DNA from: Candidatus Omnitrophota bacterium
Lineage (GTDB): Bacteria; Hinthialibacterota; Hinthialibacteria; Hinthialibacterales; Hinthialibacteraceae
Assembly (NCBI GenBank): GCA_013177805.1
Contig: JABLXU010000001.1
Location: 1-64,000, forward strand
Length of the DNA: 64,000 nt
Direction: 5' to 3'
Positions within the stretch are counted from its first letter, which is position 1; each line of letters starts with the position of its first letter. A model generated the notes under the pieces. That model was not told the DNA's origin, did no database searches, and was given only the letters and a program-made list of their open reading frames with translations. The position numbers and the translations under genes were made by a program. Shown here piece after piece: positions 36,045 through 45,629 of the stretch.

Positions 36045-36947
36045 ATGCCAACCACCTTAACGCCGGATATCCGGATCACTTTGCCAGGCGGGAAGAATTA
36101 CGGTGACGTGTTGCGCGTCGTCGACACGCGGGGACTGCACACGGTCTGCCAAAGCGCCCGCTGCCCCAATATGGCGCAATGCTGGAACGAGCGCACCGCC
36201 ACCTTTATGCTGCTCGGAAACATCTGTACCCGCGCGTGCCGTTTCTGCGCCGTGCAGCACGGCAAACCCCGCGAACTGGACCTCGCCGAGCCGGACCGGG
36301 TGGCTGAGGCGGTGCATGACCTGCGGCTGGATTACGCGGTCATCACATCCGTCAACCGCGACGACCTGCCCGACGGCGGCGCGTTCCTCTTCGCCGAGAC
36401 GGTGCGCTGCATCCGCGCGCTGCGGCCCGAGTGTTTGATCGAGCTGCTGGTGCCCGATTTTTGCGGTGACCTAAACGCGCTGGACATTGTGCTGCGCGCC
36501 CAACCCGACGTGCTGAACCACAACGTGGAGACCGTTCCCCGCTTGTACCGGACCATCCAGCCCTGGTCGAAGTGGGACGATTCGCTGGCGGTGCTGCGTC
36601 ACGCGGCCGGACGGGGATTCGTGGCCAAGAGCGGGATCATCGCGGGGCTGGGGGAAACACGGGAGGAAATGTTCGAGGCCATCCGGGCCGTGCGGGAGAC
36701 CGGATGTTCCATCCTCACCGTCGGGCAATATCTCGCGCCGACGCCCCGCCACGCCCCGGTGCAGCGGGTAGTTTCGCCTGAAGAATTCAAGGAGTACGAG
36801 ACGTTCGCCCTGGAGCTGGGATTCGCCGCCGTGCTGTCCGGCCCCCTGGTGCGCAGTTCGTACCGCGCGAAATGGGCGTATGAACACGCCCGCCGCCGGA
36901 TTCCGGTTTCCTCTCCCACTGGACAATCCCCACGGGTATCGCTATGA
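36045..36947 (+). CDS. lipA: Lipoyl synthase
   Basis: The 300-aa radical-SAM enzyme inserts two sulfurs into octanoyl groups bound to lipoyl domains. Both iron-sulfur clusters are represented: auxiliary C35-x4-C40-x5-C46, and radical-SAM C61-x3-C65-x2-C68 (CTRACRFC). TSVNRDDLPDGGA and the conserved C-terminal SGPLVRSSYRA, whose Ser caps the auxiliary cluster, are present. No lipB or lipoate-protein ligase is adjacent. Its stop overlaps the start of the vanZ-like gene by four bases. Confidence 0.95.
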   Translation: MPTTLTPDIRITLPGGKNYGDVLRVVDTRGLHTVCQSARCPNMAQCWNERTATFMLLGNICTRACRFCAVQHGKPRELDLAEPDRVAEAVHDLRLDYAVITSVNRDDLPDGGAFLFAETVRCIRALRPECLIELLVPDFCGDLNALDIVLRAQPDVLNHNVETVPRLYRTIQPWSKWDDSLAVLRHAAGRGFVAKSGIIAGLGETREEMFEAIRAVRETGCSILTVGQYLAPTPRHAPVQRVVSPEEFKEYETFALELGFAAVLSGPLVRSSYRAKWAYEHARRRIPVSSPTGQSPRVSL

Positions 36948-37333
36948 GCCGGTTCCTTCGTTATTGGTTGCCTGTCCTAGTTTGGATGTCCATGATCTTT
37001 TACTTGTCGTCGCAGTCCCGCCTGCCGGTGGAGATGCCGTATTGGGTTCCCTACGTGGATAAGCTGGCCCATGCCGCCGTGTTCGGTATCCTGGGATTTT
37101 TATTCATCCGCGCCTGGCTGGAGGGAAAATTGGAAGCGGTCAACACGCGGGTGGTGGCATTCGCCGTGCTGTTTACGGCCTTGTATGGGATCACCGATGA
37201 AATCCACCAGATGTTTGTGCCCGGGCGGTCGCCCGCGGTGGGGGATGTGATCGCCGACGCGCTGGGCGCGGCGGTCTTCGGCGCCGTGTTGTACAAATGG
37301 AAGAAACGGACGCGGGAAGCGCCCGCGGTGTGA
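36944..37333 (+). CDS. VanZ-family membrane protein
   Basis: The 129-aa protein has four predicted membrane helices and the VanZ-like pattern. That pattern is FYLSSQSRLP after helix 1, VDKLAHAAVFGILGF in helix 2, and TDEIHQMFVPGRSPAVGDVIADALGA before helix 4. VanZ-family proteins are linked to teicoplanin resistance in enterococci, but most chromosomal members have no known role. The start overlaps lipA (ATGA-type overlap), so the two are co-translated. A functional link to lipoylation is not implied. Confidence 0.88.
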   Translation: MSRFLRYWLPVLVWMSMIFYLSSQSRLPVEMPYWVPYVDKLAHAAVFGILGFLFIRAWLEGKLEAVNTRVVAFAVLFTALYGITDEIHQMFVPGRSPAVGDVIADALGAAVFGAVLYKWKKRTREAPAV

Positions 37334-37354
37334 AGACGCAGAGCGCCGGGAAGA

Positions 37355-39172
37355 TTATTTCACGCGATAGAAGACGATTTTCTCCTCGCGGTTGTTTAGC
37401 TCGAGTTGCGGTTCGAGGGGTTCGCAGAAATCCCGGAGGGCTTGGTGCAGGGGATGGATGGCATAGTAGAGGTGCTTCGTGTTCTTCAGAATAAGTCCCA
37501 CCCGCCGGTTCATGATATCCTCGCGGACCTTCAAAAATTGATAGATGACTGGATATTCTGTTTGTAACGCCGGTTCGTTTTGGAACAGGGCAGCAAGGTC
37601 GTAGATGGCCTGAGTATTGTAATCCACTTCATACGTAAAATCGGCGGGGTCGCCTACGACCCGGACCTGATTGCGTGTGGGGAGAGAGAAGGACAGATCG
37701 CGGGACCGGCTGAGTTTCTCCCACTCGTTGAAATAGGCGTGCGCGAGAATGAATAGGCAGGTGGCGTTTTGAGCGATTTTGCGCTTAGCCATGAAGGCGT
37801 AATAGGGAGGAGAGATGATTTGTTTCTCCGGAGGGCAGTGGCGTTGAATATATAACGTCACCTTGTCCATTTCGGCGCTGGACAACTCGAAGACGCTGCC
37901 TTCATAGAAGGTGGAGAAACTGATTGGGCCGCCGGAAAACGTGCGGTAAAGCAGGGAGGCCGGTTTCATCAGCAGGGCGGGAAGGAACAAGCAAAGGAGA
38001 AGCACGGCCTTGCCCAGGTGCAGAGGATCCTTCAGGGACGCGCCTTGGAAGGTCACCCCGGCCGCCTGGAAGAGGTGCACGAGAAAATACGCGGAAAAAA
38101 CCGCCACCGCCGGTTCACCGATGGTGAAGATGTATTCCACCGTGCCGCCCTTGGTCACGAAAATGATGGAACCGGCCGAGAAGACCGCCCACCAGATCAT
38201 GTAACTCTTGTGCCGCGCCCGGCTCTCGTCCCCGGCATAAAGCAGAATCCCGGCCAGGGCGGCGAAGACGAATCCCCCCTCCCAGAACAGAATGTCCCCT
38301 CCCTCCTGGTATAATTTGCCGATGAAGTAACTGAGGGCCATCCCGAGCGAATCGGCGGGGTAGGTCCCGACTTGGCGGAAAAAGATATCATCCACGTACT
38401 GCCCATGGCTGTAGATCATCATTCCCACGAAGCCCAAAAAACCCGGCACGAGAAATGCTAGGGAGTATGCAAGGAAAAGCCGCCGGAAATGGAGCCAGAC
38501 GAAAAACCATTGCAGAGCGGCATAGGGCAGGGCGGTCATATTGGTAAAGCAGGTCAGGACCGAAAACAGGGCGGCGCCATAAAGGGCCGTGCTGGGTTTT
38601 TCGCGTTCCAGGGCGCCGAGCAGCAGCAGGACGTTGAAACTTTGTAGCAAAATCAGCAAAGGTTCGGATTGAAATCCGGCGGACCACCATACGCCCTCGG
38701 GCAAAAAGAGGAATAGGATTCCCGCCCAGGCCGAGATCCGAGGCCGGTTAAACAGCCGGGCGGCAATGCCGTAGACGCAGCAGGCAGTGAGCGCGTGTTG
38801 AAGTATCTGCCACAACCGGACTAGGATCGGATCGCCGTTGGTGAAAAACAACAGCCACGATCCAAGAAACAATAGCAACGGAGGCTGGGGGCTGGGCATG
38901 TCCTTATAGAGAACCTCCCCCTCAGCCAACCGCCAGGAAATGTAGAGATAATTGCCGTCGCCGTAATCCACGTACTTGTGGTCGATGGCGAGAGCCGCCA
39001 GGAGCAAATAAGCCAGGAGGGCGGATAGGAACAACGCCACGGGCCGCGCCTTTCCGGAAAACGGCCGGCGGCCGGAAAGGGTGCCGGACGATGGCTCGTG
39101 ATACCCGGTAAGCCCGGTATCCGGGACGAAGGGCGGCTTGGTTTCGTTGGTTCCAACCCGAATATCGATCAT
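37355..39172 (-). CDS. Large polytopic membrane protein, GT39/PMT-like
   Basis: The 605-aa protein has about 40 polar N-terminal residues, then about 11 hydrophobic helices, and a soluble C-terminal domain of about 170 residues. The first loop has YVDYGDGNYLYISWRLAEGEVLYKDMPSPQPPLL, whose acidic residues and Pro-rich tail match the first extracytoplasmic loop of GT-C enzymes (PMT/ArnT type). These move sugars from lipid carriers to proteins or glycans. The ATG at 39172 has AAAGGA 7 bases ahead; the frame opens at 39223 but without a ribosome site. It may use the lipid-linked sugar made by the GT2 enzyme at 9695. Confidence 0.75.
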   Translation of the reverse strand: MIDIRVGTNETKPPFVPDTGLTGYHEPSSGTLSGRRPFSGKARPVALFLSALLAYLLLAALAIDHKYVDYGDGNYLYISWRLAEGEVLYKDMPSPQPPLLLFLGSWLLFFTNGDPILVRLWQILQHALTACCVYGIAARLFNRPRISAWAGILFLFLPEGVWWSAGFQSEPLLILLQSFNVLLLLGALEREKPSTALYGAALFSVLTCFTNMTALPYAALQWFFVWLHFRRLFLAYSLAFLVPGFLGFVGMMIYSHGQYVDDIFFRQVGTYPADSLGMALSYFIGKLYQEGGDILFWEGGFVFAALAGILLYAGDESRARHKSYMIWWAVFSAGSIIFVTKGGTVEYIFTIGEPAVAVFSAYFLVHLFQAAGVTFQGASLKDPLHLGKAVLLLCLFLPALLMKPASLLYRTFSGGPISFSTFYEGSVFELSSAEMDKVTLYIQRHCPPEKQIISPPYYAFMAKRKIAQNATCLFILAHAYFNEWEKLSRSRDLSFSLPTRNQVRVVGDPADFTYEVDYNTQAIYDLAALFQNEPALQTEYPVIYQFLKVREDIMNRRVGLILKNTKHLYYAIHPLHQALRDFCEPLEPQLELNNREEKIVFYRVK

Positions 39173-39890
39173 ATCCACGTCCTTTACGGATTGAATATAC
39201 GCAAAATGGGTAGATAATGCCATTATACGCGTGGTTCAGACGATGAGGGGTATAGTAAGAGGATCCCTCGCTTCATCCAAGGTATTTTCGTTTCTAGATG
39301 ATGGATTTTTTGAGACTCAGGGGGCGGCTTGTGATATCGTAAAGGAGACCTGGTGAATTCAAAAAAATTATTGCCTAAGAAATGCCAATATTGAGTATTT
39401 TTAGTAATGTCTTGTTGCATGTTTGAATGAGAATGAGACATAGCGGCAGAATCCGAACCGATCAACCGTTGGTGTCAGGATATAGGCCGTGGAGGGTATA
39501 GCGTCCTGAAAAAATCGCCGAAAAAAGAGAAGGGCAGCCGCCCGGGAGTTCCCGGGGATGTCCTCGGTTCCAAAAGAAAGGGAGTACGAAGCAGCCAAAG
39601 GAATTGGCCCGATGACGAATCGGTTTAGAATTGTCGAAAAATGAGAGGGCTATTGAAGGGGGGAAGCCGGAAAAATCAACATAAAACCCTTTTTTTTCTT
39701 GACATTGTAGCGAATTTCTTTAATCTAGTTTAAACTATGTCTCACTTGCGTGTGTGCAGCCCTTATGTCATGATGGTTTGTTTTTGGATAAACCCGTGAA
39801 GGATAGGGAGGAAATATCGTTGTTTCTTCCCAGGGTGTGGACATCAACTCCAGACGAAACCACTTGTTCGGGAGAGGAGCAAGATACCCC
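39173..39890. other. Divergent AT-rich intergenic region
   Basis: This 718-bp region lies between the GT39-like gene and the large secreted protein. It has AT-rich segments at 39230-39430 and 39660-39740, and the second holds a good promoter. The frame of the secreted protein opens at GTG 39837, upstream of its likely start. No other gene was recognised. Confidence 0.5.
39699..39726 (+). promoter_or_regulatory. Promoter of the large secreted repeat protein
   Basis: TTGACA at 39699-39704 and TAATCT at 39721-39726 are spaced 16 bases apart within a T/A-rich tract. A 5' leader of about 160 bases would result before the ATG at 39891. Confidence 0.55.
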
Positions 39891-42800
39891 ATGAAATCAG
39901 CAAGCTATTTAGCCCTCGGTGTTTTTGCAATGTTGGCGGCAGCAGCAGTGCCCTCATTCGCGCAAGATTCAATGTGGGATTTTGTTTACAACGGGGACAA
40001 ACTCCCGCAGCAAATCATTGAGGAGGGTGGGACCGACTGGCAGCCTCGATCGGGGGAAATCAACGGGCGTCCCAAATACGAATCCATTATCGCCAGCCCG
40101 GAAGCGCAAGTGGGCGGAGTCTGGTCTCGGCTGGATGACAATTCAGAAGATCCCAATGCCCCGGGTTCAAGCGCGTGGGCCCGGGGGTATTTATTTGGGA
40201 CGGATATTTACGATCAATGGACCGGGAAAATGACCCTGGTCCTCCGGATCAAAGACCTAGGAACCGACTCGCAGAAATCCGTCGTCGATATCACGAATAA
40301 AAATGGGAATTATTGGACGCTGGGGCATGTGGCGGAAAGCGCCGAAGGTCCTGCGGGCTGGGAATTCGGCCAGACCAACGACGGCCGCAACGCCAACGGC
40401 CTGAGTGACATCCGCACAGGCGGTTTCGGATCGTTTGTGATCATCCGCATCGTGATCATCGACAATATTCCCGGCGACAATCACTCCCTCATCAAGGCCT
40501 GGCAAGACGGCCGGTTGGTTTATGAATCCGTGCGGACTGATGATATCTCAATCGGAGAATTCGGTGAAATCGCCTTCCGGAGGACCTCGGGCGGCAGTCC
40601 TCAGTTAATGGAAATCGACTGGGTGCGCATGAGTTTCCAAGCCGCGTGGGAACCGGGCACGGGTCCAGCGACACCGAATGGCGCCAATGACTTTCCCGCC
40701 TGGGATTTCGCCTATTACGGAGACCGCCTGCCTCAGCAAATCATCGAGGAAGGCGGAACGGATTGGCAGCCGCGTTCGGGTGAAACCAACGGCCGCCCCA
40801 AGTACGAATCGATCCAATTCAGTTCCGAGGCCCAAGTGGGCGGTGTCTGGTCCCGCCGGGATGACAATTCGGAAGATCCCGATGCGCCGGGCGCGAGCGC
40901 GTGGGCACGGGGATATTTGTTTGGAACGGACATCTACGGCCAATGGACGGGCCGCATGACGCTGGTGATGCGGATCAAGGATCTAGGGACCGATTCCCAA
41001 AAGTCGGTTTTGGATATCACAAATTCGAGTGGAAATTATTGGACGCTCGGGCATGTGGCGGAAAGCGCCGAAGGTCCGGCGGGTTGGGAATTCGGCCAGA
41101 CCAACGACGGCCGCAACGCCAACGGACTCAGTGATATCCGGACGGGCGGTTTCGGACAGTTTGTGGTCATCCGGATTGTGGTGATCGATGACATCCCGGG
41201 CGATGGCCATTCCCTGATCAAGGCGTGGCAGGACGGCAAATTGGTGTACGAGTCAACGCGGACCGATGACATCTCCGCTGGGGAGTTCGGCGAAATCGCG
41301 TTCCGGCGCACGTCGGGCGGCAACCAGCAACACATGGAAATCGACTGGGTGCTGATGAAATTCGGCGAGGCGTGGGAACCGGGCAGCGGCGGGAACACCC
41401 CGGCCGGCCTGTTGGATGGCGCGGGCGCGAACGTGGTCCATTTCCCCGATCCCAGCCTGGTCAACGGAGCGGTTTCGTTGGACGCGTTTGGGTGGATGCG
41501 CACGGTGCACGATTCCTCCACGGGCGTGGGGATCAATCCGCTGTTTGCCGTGGATCGGAACAACATTCCCACCGAATTGAGCATATTCTATCTAGGATTC
41601 AATGCCTACCGCGATTTGGAAGTGGTGGCCAACGACCGGGATGTGCTGACTGGGATCATGGCGATGGACAAATACGCGGCGGTGCATACCTATTCGGTGC
41701 AAGACCCGGGGATTAACGTTTCCGGGCCGGGGGTGCCTTCCAATCCGCCGCGGATTGATTATTTCGCGGATATTTCCAATTACAACGCCAACCATCCGGC
41801 ATCGCCGGTGGCATTGCCGTATTTCGGCGGTTTTGACGCCAACGGCAATTTCCAGGGCCTCGACTTGGACATCCTGGGGGCCACTCAGTTCCGGGGTGGC
41901 GACAACGCCATCGCGCGGGATATCGAAGTGGCCGTGGATTGGCATTCCGCCACCAACGCGTTTCAAGGATATTACATGTTGGACGCCTTTGCCGGCATCC
42001 ATTACGTGAACAACGCGGAAGTCTTGGCCTTCTTGTACCGGCCGGAAAACCGCGATGTCTTGGTCCCCCGCCTGACCAATTCTTTAGGGCAGCCCATCGT
42101 GCAGGAACCCGTGGGGCATTTGAAATTCCACGAAATTTTTGGCTTCAAACCGAAATACGTCCAGGATTATGTGGGCACCAATCCCACCATTCAGGATTTG
42201 GAAGCCCGGGCTCAGGCACCGTATTTCTATGGATTGCCCATTGCCCGGGATCTCGAAGTGATGGTGACTTTCCGGGGGATCACCGCGCCCTCGGGTGAAG
42301 ATTTGATCACCGATTCGCTGCGGCGGAATCAGAAAGCGATCGATGAAGGCATCGACGTGAACACGCTCTTCCAACCCATTGCCATGAATCCAGACCGGGC
42401 CAATCCCAGTTCGCCGAATTTCGCTCCGGCCGTGGCGCAGACGTGCGGGTACGCGATTCTGGATGGCTTTGGGGGAGTCCACACCTTGCTGGAAGACGCC
42501 GATCAAAATCCGATTCCCGCCCCGTGGGAAACCATCGAAACGGGGATGATCGATCCGAGTGTCAACGCGCCGTATTTCTTCCCGGTGGATTTGGCGGTGG
42601 ATATCGAGATTTTCCCGAACGGGGCCGGATTCGCGTTGCTAACCCGGGTGGGCCAGGTCTTCGTCGTGAACGCGCCGGGCACGACCGCCGCGGATAATTT
42701 TGTGGTGCCGGGGATGGAAAAGCGGCTGCCCTTCTTCGGATTTGACGCGGCGCGCGACCTGACGCTGGTGTCCAACAAGGAAGGAAAAATCGCGGGGATG

Positions 42801-42959
42801 TATGTCGTGGACCGCTTCGGCACGGTGCATGCCGCCGGCCAGGCGCCGTCCTTGCCGAGTGAGATCCTCTATTTCGTGAACGGGTATTCACAGGACCTCG
42901 AGATCTCGCCTTATGGGCGTCCGGTCACGGCGGCCAGTTCCGTCACGGCACCGCAGTAA
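39891..42959 (+). CDS. Large secreted protein with duplicated domain and D-FG-VH repeats
   Basis: The 1022-aa protein has a signal peptide (MKSASYLALGVFAMLAAAAVPSFAQ). Two adjacent copies of a 242-residue domain follow (about 29-270 and 271-505), each starting WDF..GD.LPQQIIEEGG; they are probably beta-sandwich, laminin-G/lectin-like. The C-terminal half repeats short units with the pattern D-x-F/Y-x-x-V/I-H: MDKYAAVHTY, LDAFAGIHYV, LDGFGGVHTL, VDRFGTVHAA. Each is followed by a segment containing ARDLEV or RDIEV, as in a beta-propeller. Function is unknown; a surface or extracellular role is likely. I chose ATG 39891, with GGAGAGGAG about 10 bases upstream. Confidence 0.82.
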   Translation: MKSASYLALGVFAMLAAAAVPSFAQDSMWDFVYNGDKLPQQIIEEGGTDWQPRSGEINGRPKYESIIASPEAQVGGVWSRLDDNSEDPNAPGSSAWARGYLFGTDIYDQWTGKMTLVLRIKDLGTDSQKSVVDITNKNGNYWTLGHVAESAEGPAGWEFGQTNDGRNANGLSDIRTGGFGSFVIIRIVIIDNIPGDNHSLIKAWQDGRLVYESVRTDDISIGEFGEIAFRRTSGGSPQLMEIDWVRMSFQAAWEPGTGPATPNGANDFPAWDFAYYGDRLPQQIIEEGGTDWQPRSGETNGRPKYESIQFSSEAQVGGVWSRRDDNSEDPDAPGASAWARGYLFGTDIYGQWTGRMTLVMRIKDLGTDSQKSVLDITNSSGNYWTLGHVAESAEGPAGWEFGQTNDGRNANGLSDIRTGGFGQFVVIRIVVIDDIPGDGHSLIKAWQDGKLVYESTRTDDISAGEFGEIAFRRTSGGNQQHMEIDWVLMKFGEAWEPGSGGNTPAGLLDGAGANVVHFPDPSLVNGAVSLDAFGWMRTVHDSSTGVGINPLFAVDRNNIPTELSIFYLGFNAYRDLEVVANDRDVLTGIMAMDKYAAVHTYSVQDPGINVSGPGVPSNPPRIDYFADISNYNANHPASPVALPYFGGFDANGNFQGLDLDILGATQFRGGDNAIARDIEVAVDWHSATNAFQGYYMLDAFAGIHYVNNAEVLAFLYRPENRDVLVPRLTNSLGQPIVQEPVGHLKFHEIFGFKPKYVQDYVGTNPTIQDLEARAQAPYFYGLPIARDLEVMVTFRGITAPSGEDLITDSLRRNQKAIDEGIDVNTLFQPIAMNPDRANPSSPNFAPAVAQTCGYAILDGFGGVHTLLEDADQNPIPAPWETIETGMIDPSVNAPYFFPVDLAVDIEIFPNGAGFALLTRVGQVFVVNAPGTTAADNFVVPGMEKRLPFFGFDAARDLTLVSNKEGKIAGMYVVDRFGTVHAAGQAPSLPSEILYFVNGYSQDLEISPYGRPVTAASSVTAPQ
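39975..40700 (+). repeat. Intragenic domain repeat, copy A
   Basis: This is the first 726-bp unit of the large secreted protein. Protein identity to copy B is very high. Nucleotide identity is about 78 % over its first 90 bases but about 93 % over about 40312-40430, by direct comparison of those stretches. Confidence 0.85.
40701..41393 (+). repeat. Intragenic domain repeat, copy B
   Basis: This is the second unit, aligned in frame with copy A; the near-identical core falls at about 41038-41156. The linker after it (GSGGNTPAG) replaces the GTGPATPNG linker after copy A. Confidence 0.85.
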
Positions 42960-43030
42960 GCCTGCCCGCGGATAAAGAAAGGCCGCGGCGGCTTAATGTC
43001 TTGCATTTTTGAGTCCAGACAAGTAACTTC

Positions 43031-43064
43031 AGACCGACAGAGAAATCTGCCGGTCTTTTCTTTT
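43031..43064 (+). terminator. Terminator after the secreted repeat protein
   Basis: An 11-base stem with one A/C mismatch (AGACCGACAGA / TCTGCCGGTCT, loop GAAA) is followed by TTTCTTTT. It lies 71 bases after the stop codon and before guaB. Confidence 0.75.
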
Positions 43065-43117
43065 GTGGCCCCAGGCGGCGGTTCCCAACTCTTCCCAGGC
43101 AGGTGCAAAAATCCATC

Positions 43118-44608
43118 ATGATGAAATACGAAGACAAATTCATTGCCAACGCCCTCACGTTCGACGATGTATTATTGATGCCCGGTTATTCGGAAGTGTT
43201 GCCGGCCGAGGTGGATGTCTCGTCCCGTTTCGCGCGCGGAGTGAATCTCTCCATCCCTCTCGCCTCGGCGGCGATGGACACGGTGACGGAGGCGCGGCTG
43301 GCGATCGCCATCGCCCAGGAGGGGGGAATTGGGGTGATTCACCGGAACATGCCGCTCGAAGAACAGGTGGCGCATGTGGACCAAGTGAAACGTTCAGAGA
43401 GCGGAATGATCGTCAATCCCATCACCCTCGGGCCGGAAGAGAGCATCGAGCGGGCGCTGGAGATCATGTCGCGCTATCACATTTCGGGCATCCCCATCAC
43501 CGAAAACGGAAAATTGGTGGGGATTCTCACCAACCGGGACACACGGTTTGTCGAACACTCGCGGGAAATCACAAGCGACTTGCAGATCAAAGACTATATG
43601 ACCAAGGACAATCTGGTCACCGCGCCGGAAGGAACCACCCTGGAAGAAGCGCAGAGCGTCCTCCACAAGAACCGCATTGAAAAATTGCCGGTGGTGGATG
43701 AAGAAGGGTATCTCAAGGGGCTGATCACGGTAAAGGACATTGAGAAAAAGCGGCGGTATCCGTACGCGGCCAAGGACGAACTGGGACGTTTGCGGGTGGC
43801 GGCGGCGATCGGCGTGAGTGACGAGGACACATCGGAACGGGCGGGAGCGTTGCTCGGCGCGGGAGTGGATGTGCTGGTGATCGATACGGCGCACGGTTTC
43901 ACTTCGCGCGTGGGCAAGGCCGTCAAACGGGTCAAAAATTTATATCCCCAGGCCATCGTGGTAGCGGGCAATGTGGCCTCCGCGGATGGCGCGCGCTTTT
44001 TGTGCGACCTGGGCGTGGACGGCGTGAAGGTGGGCATGGGGCCGGGTTCGATTTGCACCACGCGGGTGATCAGCGGTGTGGGCGTCCCCCAAATCTCGGC
44101 GGTGTACGACTGCGCCCGCGCCCTGGAAGAATACGGCGTGCCCTTGATTGCCGATGGCGGCGTCAAATATTCGGGGGACATCGTGAAAGCGTTGGCCGCC
44201 GGAGCGGATACGGTGATGATCGGCGGGCTGTTCGCGGGAACCGAAGAAGCGCCGGGGGAAACCATCATCTACGAGGGGCGGACCTTTAAAGTGTACCGGG
44301 GCATGGGGTCGTTGGGGGCGATGCAAATGGGCAGCAAGGACCGGTATGCGCAAGCCGAGGTGAACGATCCCCGCAAGCTGGTGCCCGAGGGCGTGGAAGG
44401 GCGGGTGCCTTACAAGGGAAACCTGTCGGGCTATGTCTTTCAGCTCATGGGAGGGGTGCGGGCCGGGATGGGGTATTGCGGCACCCGGACCATCCAGGAA
44501 CTGCACGAGAAAGGCCGCTTCATCCAAGTGACGCAGGCCAGCCTGCAGGAAAGCCATCCGCACGACGTGGTGATCACCAAGGAAGCCCCCAACTACCGGC
44601 TGGGCTGA
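43118..44608 (+). CDS. guaB: IMP dehydrogenase
   Basis: The 496-aa enzyme oxidises IMP to XMP, the committed step to GMP. It has [17 protein letters not shown] at the N-terminus and [22 protein letters not shown] pair follows (about 95-215, each ending [10 protein letters not shown] or [10 protein letters not shown]). The catalytic loop has Cys313 in [10 protein letters not shown], then the [18 protein letters not shown] phosphate site and the flap [10 protein letters not shown]. Length is normal. ATG 43118 (or the next codon) is preferred over GTG 43103. It stands alone, without guaA. Confidence 0.95.
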   Translation: MMKYEDKFIANALTFDDVLLMPGYSEVLPAEVDVSSRFARGVNLSIPLASAAMDTVTEARLAIAIAQEGGIGVIHRNMPLEEQVAHVDQVKRSESGMIVNPITLGPEESIERALEIMSRYHISGIPITENGKLVGILTNRDTRFVEHSREITSDLQIKDYMTKDNLVTAPEGTTLEEAQSVLHKNRIEKLPVVDEEGYLKGLITVKDIEKKRRYPYAAKDELGRLRVAAAIGVSDEDTSERAGALLGAGVDVLVIDTAHGFTSRVGKAVKRVKNLYPQAIVVAGNVASADGARFLCDLGVDGVKVGMGPGSICTTRVISGVGVPQISAVYDCARALEEYGVPLIADGGVKYSGDIVKALAAGADTVMIGGLFAGTEEAPGETIIYEGRTFKVYRGMGSLGAMQMGSKDRYAQAEVNDPRKLVPEGVEGRVPYKGNLSGYVFQLMGGVRAGMGYCGTRTIQELHEKGRFIQVTQASLQESHPHDVVITKEAPNYRLG

Positions 44609-44672
44609 GAGAGAACCGGCCGGGAAACCGCAAGCTTGATCCATCCTCCGATTCCAAATATTGATAAATAAA

Positions 44673-45467
44673 TCACCCCACCGAAAATTTCCGGGCGAGG
44701 ATCACCAGCGACAGACCAAGGGGCAGGCCCCGGCCGGCCACCAGCGGCGCTTCGCTGGAGAAGATCGCGGTGAGCAGCCGATTGATCCAGCGGTGATGGT
44801 GCATATTATCGGCGCGGGCCAGGTCGGGATTTTTGGCGAACCAACTCACGAACCGCCGCCGCCAGCGCCACACCAGGGCCGCCGGCAACAGCCAGGTGTT
44901 CATGAAGGACTGGTGGACGATCAGCAGGCCGCTTTCGGACACCAACTCCCGGATGCGCGCGGGCTCGTAGCGCCGGACATGGTGGTTGATCTCGTCGTGC
45001 TCGCACCAGAGGGTGGGGAACACAGGCACGGTGATCAACACGTGGCCGCTCATCCGGCACACCCGGACGATTTCGCTCAAAGCGCGCACGTCGTCGGAGA
45101 TGTGTTCCAGCACATCCAGTGCGGTGACGAGGCTGAACGTGTTGTCAGCGAAAGGCAGGCGTTCGATCTCCGCCTGGAGCACGTTGTCCGCGCCCCGCAG
45201 GCGGCAAAAGCGGATGGCCTCCTCCGAGCGGTCCACGCCCAGCACTTCTCCAAATTCCGCCAGCAAGGCCAGGTTGATGCCCGTGCCGCAGCCGGCATCG
45301 AGGATGGTGCGGGGATTCCCGGCCGGGGGCAGATGCCGCCGCAGAACTTCCCGCAGGATCTTCCGCCGGCTGACGAACCACCAGCTGTGGTTTTCAAATT
45401 CGTAATATTTGGCGTAATAGTCTTCGCGCACGGGGCCCTTTTCTATCACAAGAATGGCATTCGGCAT
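44673..45467 (-). CDS. Class I SAM-dependent methyltransferase
   Basis: The 264-aa protein has the Rossmann-type motif I ILDAGCGTGINLALL, the acidic end of beta 2 (LGVDRSEEAI), and LPFADNTFSLVTALDVLEHI for motifs IV and V. The upstream HSWWFVSRRKIL and the C-terminal hydrophobic part (LLPAALVWRWRRRF) resemble methyltransferases encoded with O-antigen or glycolipid clusters. The substrate is unknown. It converges on guaB. The DegT aminotransferase gene is divergent 160 bases away, so both may serve surface-sugar synthesis. Confidence 0.87.
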   Translation of the reverse strand: MPNAILVIEKGPVREDYYAKYYEFENHSWWFVSRRKILREVLRRHLPPAGNPRTILDAGCGTGINLALLAEFGEVLGVDRSEEAIRFCRLRGADNVLQAEIERLPFADNTFSLVTALDVLEHISDDVRALSEIVRVCRMSGHVLITVPVFPTLWCEHDEINHHVRRYEPARIRELVSESGLLIVHQSFMNTWLLPAALVWRWRRRFVSWFAKNPDLARADNMHHHRWINRLLTAIFSSEAPLVAGRGLPLGLSLVILARKFSVG

Positions 45468-45629
45468 CCCACCCGGTGGACGGTTTATTCTCCTTCAAAT
45501 CTCATTTCAAAAAAGGCATGGAGCCTTTATGCGGTTTAAGTTGATTTTTTAATAGCCGATTGTTGAATAGAATCCAAGAAGAGTGTTGGGTTGTTATCGC
45601 GATTGCGCCTTCCTAAAAGGATCGGTGTC

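Noticed and set aside
36944..37333. Glycopeptide-resistance determinant (VanZ)
   Set aside because: No other van genes are present; VanZ-like proteins are widespread with unknown roles, so resistance is not supported.
39975..41393. CRISPR-like or mobile-element direct repeat
   Set aside because: The repeat is in frame inside one gene, 726 bp per unit, with synonymous changes; it is a protein-domain duplication.
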